From: Planctomycetaceae bacterium | GTDB taxonomy: Bacteria; Planctomycetota; Planctomycetia; Pirellulales; UBA1268 | Length of the DNA stretch: 8,123 bases | Reading direction: 5' to 3' | Assembly: GCA_003509235.1 (NCBI GenBank) | Contig: DONH01000292.1 | Location: 1 to 8,123, forward strand | Part shown: in pieces, positions 1 to 7,214 of the stretch | Layout: each line of letters starts with the position of its first letter | Numbering within the stretch: position 1 is the first letter of the stretch | The notes under the pieces: model-generated | What the model was told of the DNA's origin: nothing | Database searches by the model: none | The model's input: the letters and a program-made list of their open reading frames with translations, nothing else | Made by a program: the position numbers and the translations under genes

Positions 1-105
1 CCACCATTTATGCCTCATGAGTTTCTCTATCAGCACCGACGGCGGTACGTACGCTGTTCCGGAGCGATGGGTATGCGAAATGTTACGAATGCCTATTGGT
101 GGTAA
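1..105 (+). CDS. 3' end of a small Arg/Tyr/Trp-rich protein (5' end outside window)
   Basis: Frame 1 is open from the first base and stops at TAA 103-105, giving 34 residues that begin PPFMPHEFLYQHRRRY and end NAYWW. The composition (Arg, Tyr, Pro, Trp, Met, with a basic-aromatic run) resembles the secreted protein that starts 50 bases downstream on the same strand, which is the main reason for calling it a real 3' end and not chance. From memory, short planctomycete secreted proteins with similar Pro/His/Tyr-rich tails exist, but I cannot confirm homology here. If real, it would be the first of two small envelope or secreted proteins in tandem. The function is unknown. The alternative is a chance open frame in a leader region. 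Confidence 0.45.
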   Translation, partial: PPFMPHEFLYQHRRRYVRCSGAMGMRNVTNAYWW

Positions 106-155
106 CCCAGAATTACGAAGTGTGATTTCTACTAACTAGTGAAAGAAACTGACTG

Positions 156-551
156 ATGAAGACCTCCCAATTTCTACTGCTCAGCCGTCTGATTATGGCA
201 GCCATTATCATGGTCACTTTTCTGCAGGCCGTTGAGGCTGGAGGCCACCGAGCGACAGAGAAACGATATTTTCTAAGAGGTCGAAATAAGAGTTGGCATA
301 GTGGTTGGTATAACCCAGACGTCGGGCGACCTGTGCCATTGGTCGTGCCACCAACGGCAGAGTTTGTGAGTGAATATAGTTGGGGTGTACCGAGTTCGCG
401 CGTGATGCCTCTCTATCAGCAGTACCGTAAGCCATACCCCGGTGCCGCCTATGTACCGGGGTCTCGTCCACTTATGCCAACACCTCAACACCCGAGTGAT
501 ACCGTGCAATTTGGTATTCATGCAATTAGAGGCCCATGGGGCAGCTACTAA
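156..551 (+). CDS. Small secreted planctomycete-type protein of unknown function
   Basis: This is a 131-residue protein. Residues 1-28 look like a Sec signal peptide: K2, an h-region around 12-23 (LIMAAIIMVTFL), and a V26-E27-A28 cleavage site before Gly29, leaving about 103 mature residues. The mature part is basic and rich in Tyr, Pro, Trp, Gly and Arg. A segment at 57-69 (GRPVPLVVPPTAE) is followed by EYSWGVPSSRV at 73-83, LYQQYRKPYPG at 86-96 and a GPWG near the C-terminus. I recall this GRPV..VVPPTAE..YSWGV..S/TRV pattern from uncharacterised planctomycete exported proteins, but that is recall and was not checked. No enzyme motif and no cysteine is visible, so a structural or envelope role is the simplest inference. 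An in-frame TGA at 150-152 makes ATG 156 the first possible ATG. The purine-rich GAAAGAAA at 141-148 is at best a weak ribosome binding site. No clear terminator follows. Confidence 0.85.
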   Translation: MKTSQFLLLSRLIMAAIIMVTFLQAVEAGGHRATEKRYFLRGRNKSWHSGWYNPDVGRPVPLVVPPTAEFVSEYSWGVPSSRVMPLYQQYRKPYPGAAYVPGSRPLMPTPQHPSDTVQFGIHAIRGPWGSY

Positions 552-803
552 AACACATTCATGGGTGACCCAGAATCAATGTATACCAATCGGTTATGGG
601 CTTCATTGTCATTAAAGTCCTTTGAACGGGTGCTTTTTTGATTCCTCCGGTATCACTTCGTCTATTCAGAAGACGCATGAACTCAGTAGCTGTCTTATAC
701 CCCCTTTGTTCAGCTGATGTGGAGGCGTGTCGTTCGTGCTTAAAATACTTTTTTTAAACAAATATGAACAGGAAGTAAGACTTGCCCGGTGAAGGAGATT
801 AGT
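552..803 (+). other. Non-coding gap before the cytochrome/DUF1501 operon
   Basis: I find no convincing gene here. A 26-codon frame at 561-641 has no ribosome binding site and no protein-like features. A T6 run at 634-639 follows the secreted-protein gene, but I cannot fold a GC-rich stem in front of it, so it is not a standard intrinsic terminator. The right-hand third becomes AT-rich (about 738-767), as expected for a promoter region of the following operon. No tRNA-like or riboswitch-like fold stood out by eye. Confidence 0.5.
740..768 (+). promoter_or_regulatory. Candidate AT-rich promoter for the leader ORF/cytochrome operon
   Basis: TTAAAA at 740-745 and TATGAA at 763-768 are spaced by 17 bases and each match four of six sigma-70 consensus positions. 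TAAAAT at 741-746 matches the -10 consensus at five of six, but I see no good -35 box ahead of it. TTAAAA and TTTTAA (752-757) also form a short 6-base inverted repeat. This is the most promoter-like stretch between the secreted-protein gene and 804, but no single pair of boxes is strong and planctomycete promoters are often degenerate. Confidence 0.25.
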
Positions 804-842
804 ATGAATGAAGATGAGTTAAGCCGGGTTTTATTCATGTAG
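804..842 (+). CDS. Possible 12-codon leader ORF with strong ribosome binding site
   Basis: ATG 804 opens a 12-codon frame (MNEDELSRVLFM) ending in TAG at 840-842. It is preceded by GAAGGAG at 791-797, the best Shine-Dalgarno match in the window, with 6 bases to the ATG. The stop codon is continuous with the AGGA of the next gene's ribosome binding site (841-844), and the cytochrome GTG start lies 8 bases after the stop, in a different frame. Ribosomes ending here would sit on the initiation region of the next gene, so translational coupling or attenuation is a reasonable inference. The peptide has no regulatory run of a single amino acid. The alternative is that the strong site is a relic or serves no translated product. 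Confidence 0.4.
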   Translation: MNEDELSRVLFM

Positions 843-850
843 GAAAAAGA
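841..850 (+). promoter_or_regulatory. Ribosome binding site fixing the GTG start at 851
   Basis: AGGA at 841-844 within AGGAAAAAGA lies 6 bases before GTG 851. An in-frame TGA at 815-817 excludes any longer ATG, GTG or TTG start, and the next in-frame ATG is far downstream, past the signal peptide and the haem motif. The GTG call is therefore well supported. The site overlaps the stop codon of the preceding 12-codon frame. Confidence 0.65.
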
Positions 851-3667
851 GTGTATCCACTTCAAAAACGACCAGTTATCCAAATAGCCTTTTCAGTGAG
901 TCTGCTGGCGGGTGCTACTTTTCCAGTTGGGTCGAAAGCAAGCGTTTTTGATGACGAACGCTTCTTTGAGACAAAGGTGCGTCCACTGCTGGTTGCCAAA
1001 TGTTATGAGTGCCACTCGGAAGAGATTTCAGAGGCAGGACTCAGGCTGGATAATCATCAATCCGTTTTAAAAGGTAGTGATGTTGGAATCATAGTCACGC
1101 CTGGTGATATTGATGCGAGCAAGATTATTACAGTCATTAAGTCTCGTGGTGACATTGCTATGCCACCCAATGAGAAACTTACTGCAGAAGAAATAAAAAT
1201 ACTTGAAGAATGGGTGAAGCGTGGTGTTCCTTGGGGTGGGGCAGGGTCGGAGAAAGATCTACTCTCAAATGGAAGTAATTCTATTTCGGAGAGAATTGCA
1301 TCGGCAGAGAAATCACATTGGTCATTTCAGCCGATCCTTCGTTATGAACCACCAACTTTTCCTGAAGAGTTGCCAACTCGCCTTCGTCAGAACTGGTCGA
1401 GGAATCGAATTGATCGATTTCTTGCCGTGAAGATGCTTGAACAAGGGATTCAACCTGCCGAGGAAGCGTCGCCCTATGCGATCATTCGAAGGCTTTCCTA
1501 CAATCTCACGGGTCTCCCTCCTGCTGTCAATGATGTTGAAGCATTTGTAGCAAATCCTACTGAGACTGCGTACCGTGCGTATGCAGAGCGTCTCCTTGAT
1601 TCAGCAGAGCACGCGGAGCACTGGGCTCGCCATTGGCTTGATCTCGCTCGCTATGCGGACACCATTGGTTATGCCTTTGGTGGACAGTCAAATAAGAGTC
1701 CATTTGCATGGACGTATCGGGATTGGGTCGTGCAAGCGTTTCATGATGATTTGCCATATAACCGGTTTGTCACACTGCAAGTGGCAGCCGACCTTATAAC
1801 ACCCGAAGTGTCAAAAAAAGATCTCGCAGCACTTGGCTTCCTAACAGTTGGCCGAACTTTTCGTGGCAATATTCACGATATTATTGATGATCGAATAGAT
1901 CTTGTAACTCGTGGGCTTATGGGGTTGTCTGTTGCCTGTGCTCGCTGCCATGATCATAAGTATGAGCCAGTCGGCATCGACGATTACTATGCTCTTCATG
2001 GCATCTTTGCCAGTACTGAAACGCCTGAAGAGTTGCCAGTTATTGGAGAGCCTCCGCAGAATCAAGAAGCCAAGGCATTTGCTGAAAAGATGGCAGAACT
2101 TGAGCAGAACCTCGTTGACCATGAACAGGCAATCTATGACCGAGCCCTTCGAGAGGCGGTTGCCCATGCAGCCGATTATCTGACCGAAGTTGCTCGGCCG
2201 TCAGAAAAGAAGGATGGAAGATTGCCACAAATGCAGGATGGTTATGAGATCAGGCCTCTCATCCTTGGGCGGCTGGAGAGACTTCTTCGTGCCAAGAATC
2301 CTTCTCATCCTATTCTTGGTCCCTGGGTTCAGCTTTCCAAAGTACCTGATGATACTTTTGCAGCTGATGCTGGTGGGGTACTGGATCAATGTATCAGTTC
2401 TATTCCTAATCTCAATATGTGTGTTAAGCAGGAACTTATTTCGACAAAGCCTCATTCACTGAAAGATCTTGCAGCTGCATACGGCCGTCTTATTGCAAGA
2501 GTTGCTGATAGCGGAAATGAAGAAGCGATAAGTCGAAAGGAGTCAAAAGATCTTCATTCGATCTGGTTAATATTTGGCAAAATAGGAACACCCTTTGTCG
2601 TTCTGGAAAAGGAGTGGAAGAGTGTCTCGAAGCGATCAGAGCGAGACGAACACAGCAGAAGAAAGAGGAAGATACTTGCGCATCAGGCAGACGCACTGGG
2701 TGGTCCTCCTCGTGCCATGGTCCTTGTTGATAAAGCCAAACCGACTGAGAGTTTTGTCTTCTTACGGGGGGTTCCAGGGAGGCGAGGAGAAAAGATAGAC
2801 CGGCGGGTTCCTCAGATTCTCGGTGGGAAGCTTGTTGACAAACAAACAAGTGGCCGCCGCGATCTTGCAGACATGATTGTCAATCCTGAAAATCCTCTCA
2901 CAGCTCGTGTCTTTGTGAACTGGGTATGGACCCATCATTTTGGTCATGGTCTTATTCCTACTCCGGGAGATCTTGGTTTGCGAGGCGAGCCTCCATCCCA
3001 TCCGGAATTACTTGATGACCTTGCAAGGCGATTTATTGATGAAGGGAAATGGAGCGCACGATGGCTTCATCGAGAGATTGTTTTCAGTCAGGCTTGGCGG
3101 CAATCATCAATTGCACAACCAGAAGTATTAGTGAGAGACCCAGAGAATACGTACTACAGCCGATCTCGTCGTCGGCGTCTTTCGTGGGAGTCTTGGCGAG
3201 ATAGCCTTCTCGTGGCTGCAGGTACACTCCAGCTCAGTCCACGTGGTGGCCCGGGCATGGATCCGCTTGACCCAAGTAACGGTGCGAGGCGAACGCTTTA
3301 TAGCTGGGTTGATCGACAGGATGTGCCTGGGATTTTGAGGGCGTTTGATATTGCTAACCCAGATACAGCAGTCCATGTTCGGCCTGCTACCCTGGTTCCT
3401 CAGCAGGGTCTTGTCATGCTGAACTCCCCACTCGTTATTGACGCAGCAAAGAAAGTGGCTGAGCGATTGCTAGACGAATACAATACTCAAGCACGTATCG
3501 AACAGCTTTGGAAGATTGTCTTCGCTCGAAATCCTCGAAGAGACGAGGTTCAAAGAGTACAAGATTGGATAGAAAGAGCAAAAGGTTCACCATCAGGTGA
3601 CTTTGGTGTTTGGCCGCAACTTGCCCAAGCACTAATGGCAACAGCTGAATTTCAATATGTTGATTAA
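851..3667 (+). CDS. Exported PSCyt1-DUF1549-DUF1553 cytochrome c-like protein
   Basis: This 938-residue protein starts at GTG. Residues 1-30 form a Sec-type signal peptide (K6-R7, hydrophobic 9-24, likely cleavage after S28-K29-A30). The PSCyt1 domain (about 35-115) has the haem c motif C51-Y-E-C54-H55 and a plausible axial Met104 in AMPPN. DUF1549 (about 180-390) shows RLSYNLTGLPP, HWLDLARYADT and a second CxxCH at 363-367 (CARCHDHK), which is typical of the family. A charged, probably helical stretch follows at about 400-445. DUF1553 runs from about 665 to the C-terminus, with RRDLADMIVNPENPLTARV beginning at 669 and the usual LAQALMATAEFQYVD-like end. No LamG or carbohydrate-binding insert is evident, so it is a compact member. 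C514 and C524 could form a disulfide after export. The family is abundant in Planctomycetes next to DUF1501 genes. Its reaction is not established, and a redox or polymer-degradation role outside the cytoplasm is only inferred. It is first in an operon with the DUF1501 gene. Confidence 0.95.
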   Translation: MYPLQKRPVIQIAFSVSLLAGATFPVGSKASVFDDERFFETKVRPLLVAKCYECHSEEISEAGLRLDNHQSVLKGSDVGIIVTPGDIDASKIITVIKSRGDIAMPPNEKLTAEEIKILEEWVKRGVPWGGAGSEKDLLSNGSNSISERIASAEKSHWSFQPILRYEPPTFPEELPTRLRQNWSRNRIDRFLAVKMLEQGIQPAEEASPYAIIRRLSYNLTGLPPAVNDVEAFVANPTETAYRAYAERLLDSAEHAEHWARHWLDLARYADTIGYAFGGQSNKSPFAWTYRDWVVQAFHDDLPYNRFVTLQVAADLITPEVSKKDLAALGFLTVGRTFRGNIHDIIDDRIDLVTRGLMGLSVACARCHDHKYEPVGIDDYYALHGIFASTETPEELPVIGEPPQNQEAKAFAEKMAELEQNLVDHEQAIYDRALREAVAHAADYLTEVARPSEKKDGRLPQMQDGYEIRPLILGRLERLLRAKNPSHPILGPWVQLSKVPDDTFAADAGGVLDQCISSIPNLNMCVKQELISTKPHSLKDLAAAYGRLIARVADSGNEEAISRKESKDLHSIWLIFGKIGTPFVVLEKEWKSVSKRSERDEHSRRKRKILAHQADALGGPPRAMVLVDKAKPTESFVFLRGVPGRRGEKIDRRVPQILGGKLVDKQTSGRRDLADMIVNPENPLTARVFVNWVWTHHFGHGLIPTPGDLGLRGEPPSHPELLDDLARRFIDEGKWSARWLHREIVFSQAWRQSSIAQPEVLVRDPENTYYSRSRRRRLSWESWRDSLLVAAGTLQLSPRGGPGMDPLDPSNGARRTLYSWVDRQDVPGILRAFDIANPDTAVHVRPATLVPQQGLVMLNSPLVIDAAKKVAERLLDEYNTQARIEQLWKIVFARNPRRDEVQRVQDWIERAKGSPSGDFGVWPQLAQALMATAEFQYVD

Positions 3668-3694
3668 TCAATACATTCGAAGAGGATTGAGATT

Positions 3695-5134
3695 ATGAAC
3701 TCAAACCATCTATTTCGAGAATTTTCAAGGCGAGAACTGCTCAAGCGTTCTGGCCTTGGTGTCGGTTGGATGGCCGCTTCAACAGTTCTTCAAGAGAGTC
3801 TCCATGCGAATCCGTCGACTCTGAATCATCATAATCCACATACACTTGCGGCACGTCGCCCACACTTTCCTGCACGTGCAAAAGCAGTTATTCATATTTT
3901 CGCAAATGGTGGCCCAAGTCATATCGATACATTTGATCCTAAGCCAAAACTTGAAGAATATGCTGGTCGTGAAATCCCCGGATCATTGAAAACGGAGCGA
4001 CGAACAGGAGCGGCGTTACCGTCACCGTTTCAGTTTCAACAACATGGAGAAAGTGGACTGCCGGTGAGCGAACTTTTCCCATCGGTGGCCCGCCATGCGG
4101 ATCGATTACTTGTTGTTCGATCAATGCACGCAGACGTGCCGAATCACGAGCCCTCGTTGCTCCTTATGAATTGTGGCGATGGGAGGCTTGTTCGCCCCTC
4201 AGCAGGGTCTTGGGTAACATACGGTCTAGGGACAGAAAACCAAAACCTCCCAGGCTTTGTCGCAATGTGTCCAGGTGGCTATCCAATATCTGGTCCAGCA
4301 AATTGGAGGAGTGCATTTCTACCGGGCGTGTTTCAGGGAACGTACATCGATACAAAAAAGAAAAACGTTGATGAACTGGTTGAGTGTATTCGCCATCCGG
4401 TGCTAGATGAAAAATTGCAGCGGGAGCAATTTGAGTTGATGGCAGCCCTTGATCGGAAACATCTTCAACAAAGGAAGAACGACGCTGCGCTGGAGTCAAG
4501 GATCGCCAGTATGGAACTTGCTTGGCGAATGCAGTTTGAAGCAGGGGAGGCATTCGACGTCGCCAAAGAGCCAAATCATATTCTTGAGCGATATGGGGAT
4601 ACGCCGCATGGTCGCCAGTTACTCATTGCCAGGCGGCTTGTCGAACGTGGTGTCCGCTATGTTCAGGTTTGGCATGGAAAAGATCAACCATGGGACAGTC
4701 ACCAGGAAATTGAAAAAAATCATCGAAAGCTTGCTGGTGAGGCCGATAAGCCAATTGGTGCATTACTCGATGATTTAGTTGGGCTTGGCCTACTCGATAG
4801 CACGTTAGTGCTCTGGGGTGGTGAGTTCGGTCGCACACCAACGGTCGAATTACCCAATGATGCCGGGACAAAAACCGCTACAGGACGAGATCACAATCAC
4901 CACGGTTTCACAGTTTGGATGGCAGGAGGTGGCGTTCAAGGGGGTATGGCATATGGCGCAACAGATGAATTTGGGTTTCAAGCAGTCGAAGATCCCGTTC
5001 ACGTTCATGATCTTCAAGCGACAATGCTGCATCTGCTAGGAATTGATCATAAGAAGTTGACATATCGTCATAGTGGCCGGGATTTCCGCCTCACGGATGT
5101 TCATGGTCGCGTCATACATGATTGGCTAGCGTGA
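3695..5134 (+). CDS. Tat-exported DUF1501 protein (alkaline phosphatase/sulfatase-like fold)
   Basis: This 479-residue protein belongs to the DUF1501 family, which is related to the alkaline phosphatase/sulfatase superfamily. A twin-arginine signal is clear: S11-R12-R13-E14-L15-L16-K17, then a weakly hydrophobic stretch to about 32 and possible cleavage after L36-H37-A38. Family landmarks are GGPSHIDTFDPKP (72-84), a SMHADVPNHEPS segment, GEFGRTP (376-382) and GRDHNHHG (397-404). The His/Asp residues in the first and last of these are candidate metal ligands by analogy with the superfamily, but the nucleophile is not assignable by eye. The C-terminal GMAYGATDEFG and VHVHDLQATMLHLLGI motifs are also typical. 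AGAGGA at 3681-3686 lies 8 bases before ATG 3695, and the gap to the upstream cytochrome gene is 27 bases, so the two are co-transcribed. Export through Tat suggests folding with a cofactor in the cytoplasm. Substrate and reaction are unknown. Confidence 0.95.
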   Translation: MNSNHLFREFSRRELLKRSGLGVGWMAASTVLQESLHANPSTLNHHNPHTLAARRPHFPARAKAVIHIFANGGPSHIDTFDPKPKLEEYAGREIPGSLKTERRTGAALPSPFQFQQHGESGLPVSELFPSVARHADRLLVVRSMHADVPNHEPSLLLMNCGDGRLVRPSAGSWVTYGLGTENQNLPGFVAMCPGGYPISGPANWRSAFLPGVFQGTYIDTKKKNVDELVECIRHPVLDEKLQREQFELMAALDRKHLQQRKNDAALESRIASMELAWRMQFEAGEAFDVAKEPNHILERYGDTPHGRQLLIARRLVERGVRYVQVWHGKDQPWDSHQEIEKNHRKLAGEADKPIGALLDDLVGLGLLDSTLVLWGGEFGRTPTVELPNDAGTKTATGRDHNHHGFTVWMAGGGVQGGMAYGATDEFGFQAVEDPVHVHDLQATMLHLLGIDHKKLTYRHSGRDFRLTDVHGRVIHDWLA

Positions 5135-5137
5135 GAG

Positions 5138-6211
5138 TTAATCAATCGTATCTTGGCCCGAATCCGGACTGGATTGAGAAAGCTTTTCGCGGGCTAAATT
5201 AGCCCAAGGGCTCTCGGGTGCCAGTGAAAGAAATCGAAGAAGATGGTGTTCAGCTTTCTTTTCACACCCGGCCTCAATATGAATCCCTGCGAGGTGCCAG
5301 TGCGCATCAGCATATTCAGGTTGTTGCTTGAGGACGCCTTCAAGAGCGGCGGTTGCCAATTCCACATCGCCCTGTTCAGCAAGAACGCACGCTAGGCTGG
5401 CGCGGGCTTCCAAATGATCTTCGTCGAGTTCAATAACCGTATAATAGCGTTCTCTTGCAGCGGCCAAATCACCTGCTCGGTATAAGGTTTCTGCGAGCAT
5501 GAAGGTAACCGATGCACAAGGGCCGTCTGCTTGGAGTATGGCGCGCAAAGCTTCAGAAGCCTCAATGAAATTTCCTGCTGCCTCAAGATCAGCTGCAATG
5601 TCGAGAAGTTCTGCTGAAGAAGGGATGTCTGGGGCGTGCTCGTCTTGGAATTCAATGACGACCTCTGGATGAGAAGTATCAAGGAATGGAGTGAGTGAGA
5701 GGGTTTCGGGTAGCTCGACTATCTTAGATGACTCATAGCCCATGTCAGCATCTATGCCACAGGCATAAAAATCTAACTGCATCTGCCCACCAGCAGACAG
5801 AAGATGATCATCACAACGAAGACTGAGTCTATGGCCATCAACAACAATACGATTAATTACTTCAGCAACGCGGAGTTCGTCACCCTCTGTGAAAAGATGT
5901 ATTTTGTGACTCAGTTCTCGCAGCGATAAACCTGAGCAAAGCAGTCGTGAAAGATCTTTTGCGACGACTAACATTGAGTAGTCATACCAATCAATTGAGC
6001 CGGAGGACCGCGTGGCGCGAATCAATTTGTTTCGACGCCAGTGGCGGATAGTTGACTGGCTGACATCAAGAACATCCGCCATCATTGCTACGGTATAAAG
6101 CCGAGTGACTGCGACCGAATCCTCAGGAAAAAGTTCGAATGACTGAGGGTCATCGAGTAGGGTCCCGTGCAAACAAGCTGTTTGTTCGACATCGGTTCCT
6201 GACGGTTTCAT
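5138..6211 (-). CDS. MerR-type HTH protein fused to four TPR repeats
   Basis: This 357-residue predicted cytoplasmic regulator has no signal peptide. After a 37-residue N-terminal extension, residues 38-105 match a MerR-like winged helix: LYTVAMMADVLDVSQSTIRHWRR gives the HTH, WYDYSML the wing and GLSLREL the following helix. Residues 106-198 are an uncharacterised acidic linker or domain. Four consecutive units of exactly 34 residues follow: 200-233, 234-267, 268-301 and 302-335. Each carries the TPR pattern (for example LAETLYRAGDLAAARERY and LACVLAEQGDVELATAAL). Typical MerR proteins are much shorter and end in a coiled coil plus an effector pocket, so here TPRs probably mediate protein contacts instead. 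No conserved metal-binding cysteine cluster is seen. An in-frame TGA at 6224-6226 makes ATG 6211 the first ATG; the ribosome binding site is poor. It is convergent with the DUF1501 gene (3-base gap) and lies 52 bases after the DUF429 gene. The target promoter is unknown. Confidence 0.9.
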   Translation of the reverse strand: MKPSGTDVEQTACLHGTLLDDPQSFELFPEDSVAVTRLYTVAMMADVLDVSQSTIRHWRRNKLIRATRSSGSIDWYDYSMLVVAKDLSRLLCSGLSLRELSHKIHLFTEGDELRVAEVINRIVVDGHRLSLRCDDHLLSAGGQMQLDFYACGIDADMGYESSKIVELPETLSLTPFLDTSHPEVVIEFQDEHAPDIPSSAELLDIAADLEAAGNFIEASEALRAILQADGPCASVTFMLAETLYRAGDLAAARERYYTVIELDEDHLEARASLACVLAEQGDVELATAALEGVLKQQPEYADAHWHLAGIHIEAGCEKKAEHHLLRFLSLAPESPWANLAREKLSQSSPDSGQDTID

Positions 6212-6223
6212 ATTTAGTAATAC

Positions 6224-6236
6224 TCAAAAATTTTGA
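6224..6236. repeat. 13-base palindrome before the MerR-TPR start (possible operator)
   Basis: TCAAAAATTTTGA is a perfect inverted repeat, with 6-base arms around a single central base. It lies 12 bases upstream of the MerR-TPR ATG, inside the 52-base DUF429-MerR spacer. A palindrome close to the start of a regulator gene is compatible with autoregulation, but AT-only cores of this size also arise by chance. One arm includes the in-frame TGA that bounds the start of the gene. Confidence 0.3.
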
Positions 6237-6263
6237 AGAAAAAAGGTTCTCGTGTGGTTCGTT

Positions 6264-7175
6264 CTACCTCATGGGCACAGAAGCAATCCAGCCCTCAAGG
6301 GTATCAAGATTACGGGGGAGTCCAAAGTTTCGCTGTAATGCGGCATGTCCAGCCTGCAGGCTACAGAGAACTGCATCGAGAAGGTCACCCCGAGCATCAG
6401 CGATAATATGTTGTCTCCACCTGTGATTCGCCTCAAAGCGTATCGAGAGTCCTGCTTCTCCAACTGAAACAGCATCAAGAATCATTTTCCTACGAGCCTT
6501 TCGTTCAGGTGTCTGCTTTGCTGGAGAGTCGCTCTTGTATGAGCCTTGTGTTATCTTACGTGCTGTAAATCCTGGGTACGCTTCGAGAGCAATGCGTTTG
6601 ATGTGACTTCTTTTGCGGGGATAGCGATGTGCAGGAAATGCGAGGCCAGCCTTAAGCATCCTGCCAATGCCCGCATGCATCATCCATGCAACTGGTGGAT
6701 TAGTCCATCGCATTGCGGGGCTTGAACCCGCAGGCTTGTCAGCCTTCCTCCAGGCAAATTTATTGCCCGGTGGATGAGCATTACACCAGTCACGAAAGGT
6801 ATTTCTGAGATATTCTCGTGACTGTCCACAGAAAAAGTGCACAAATTCATTCCATTGTGTCGGCCACTGCTTATGTTCAATAAGTGTACGGGGTTGCCCA
6901 AATGGCAAATCAAACCCCCCAATCCAATGAAGTGGTTCAGTTAGCATGTATTCGAATTCTTGAAGTGTTTCAATTTCACGAATGGTCTGGAGTCGATAGA
7001 CAGGATCAGTGGTCGTCGGCATCAAGCCTACGGCAACAGTAATTGGCTTGCGGCGAGTTGGTGCAGATGAAAAGTCGACACCAAGAAGATATTGATTGTT
7101 CACAGGGTAATGCGTTGCAAGGCATAACTGCATGTTATTTCTGCAGTTGAAAGATCGAAGGGGATGTGTGTTCAT
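6264..7175 (-). CDS. DUF429 family protein, predicted RNase H-like nuclease
   Basis: This 303-residue protein has the DUF429 landmarks: LLGVDFSSAP (30-39) with D34, GGFDLPFG (86-93) with D89, ALEAYPG with E198, and a C-terminal GDLLDAVLCSLQAGHAA with D264 and D267, followed by EGWI. Acidic residues at these points fit the RNase H-like fold predicted for the family. Nuclease activity has not been shown here and the substrate is unknown. A basic stretch (KQTPERKARRK, about 220-230) could contact nucleic acid. An in-frame TGA at 7179-7181 makes ATG 7175 the longest start, while Met15 (codon at 7131-7133) is a credible alternative because family members usually begin just before the LLGVDFS strand. 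Neither start has a clear ribosome binding site. No signal peptide is seen, so it is cytoplasmic. It may be co-transcribed with the MerR-TPR gene downstream. Confidence 0.88.
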   Translation of the reverse strand: MNTHPLRSFNCRNNMQLCLATHYPVNNQYLLGVDFSSAPTRRKPITVAVGLMPTTTDPVYRLQTIREIETLQEFEYMLTEPLHWIGGFDLPFGQPRTLIEHKQWPTQWNEFVHFFCGQSREYLRNTFRDWCNAHPPGNKFAWRKADKPAGSSPAMRWTNPPVAWMMHAGIGRMLKAGLAFPAHRYPRKRSHIKRIALEAYPGFTARKITQGSYKSDSPAKQTPERKARRKMILDAVSVGEAGLSIRFEANHRWRQHIIADARGDLLDAVLCSLQAGHAALQRNFGLPRNLDTLEGWIASVPMR

Positions 7176-7185
7176 GCATCACGCT

Positions 7186-7202
7186 TTGTGACTCAGACAC
7201 AA
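7186..7202. repeat. Short inverted repeat TTGTG-N7-CACAA upstream of DUF429
   Basis: TTGTG at 7186-7190 and CACAA at 7198-7202 are perfect 5-base arms around a 7-base spacer. They lie between the candidate promoter and the ATG at 7175, so the element would sit in the early transcript or over the start point. The size and spacing could suit a protein-binding half-site pair, but this is weak on its own. Confidence 0.25.
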
Positions 7203-7214
7203 TTAAGAAGAAAT

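Noticed and set aside
618..640. T6 run after the 156-551 gene as an intrinsic terminator
   Set aside because: No stable GC-rich hairpin could be built directly before the T-run.
561..641. A 26-codon frame starting at ATG 561 after the secreted-protein gene
   Set aside because: It has no Shine-Dalgarno sequence, no signal peptide or motif, and ends inside the T-run; length is within chance expectation.
804..853. Frameshift joining the 804 frame to the cytochrome gene
   Set aside because: The cytochrome protein already has a complete signal peptide from GTG 851 and its own ribosome binding site, so no extra N-terminus is needed.
1937..1951. Second CxxCH (residues 363-367) as evidence for a separate cytochrome domain
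   Set aside because: The CARCHDHK motif is a regular part of DUF1549, so it is not a second PSCyt1 domain, although haem binding remains possible.
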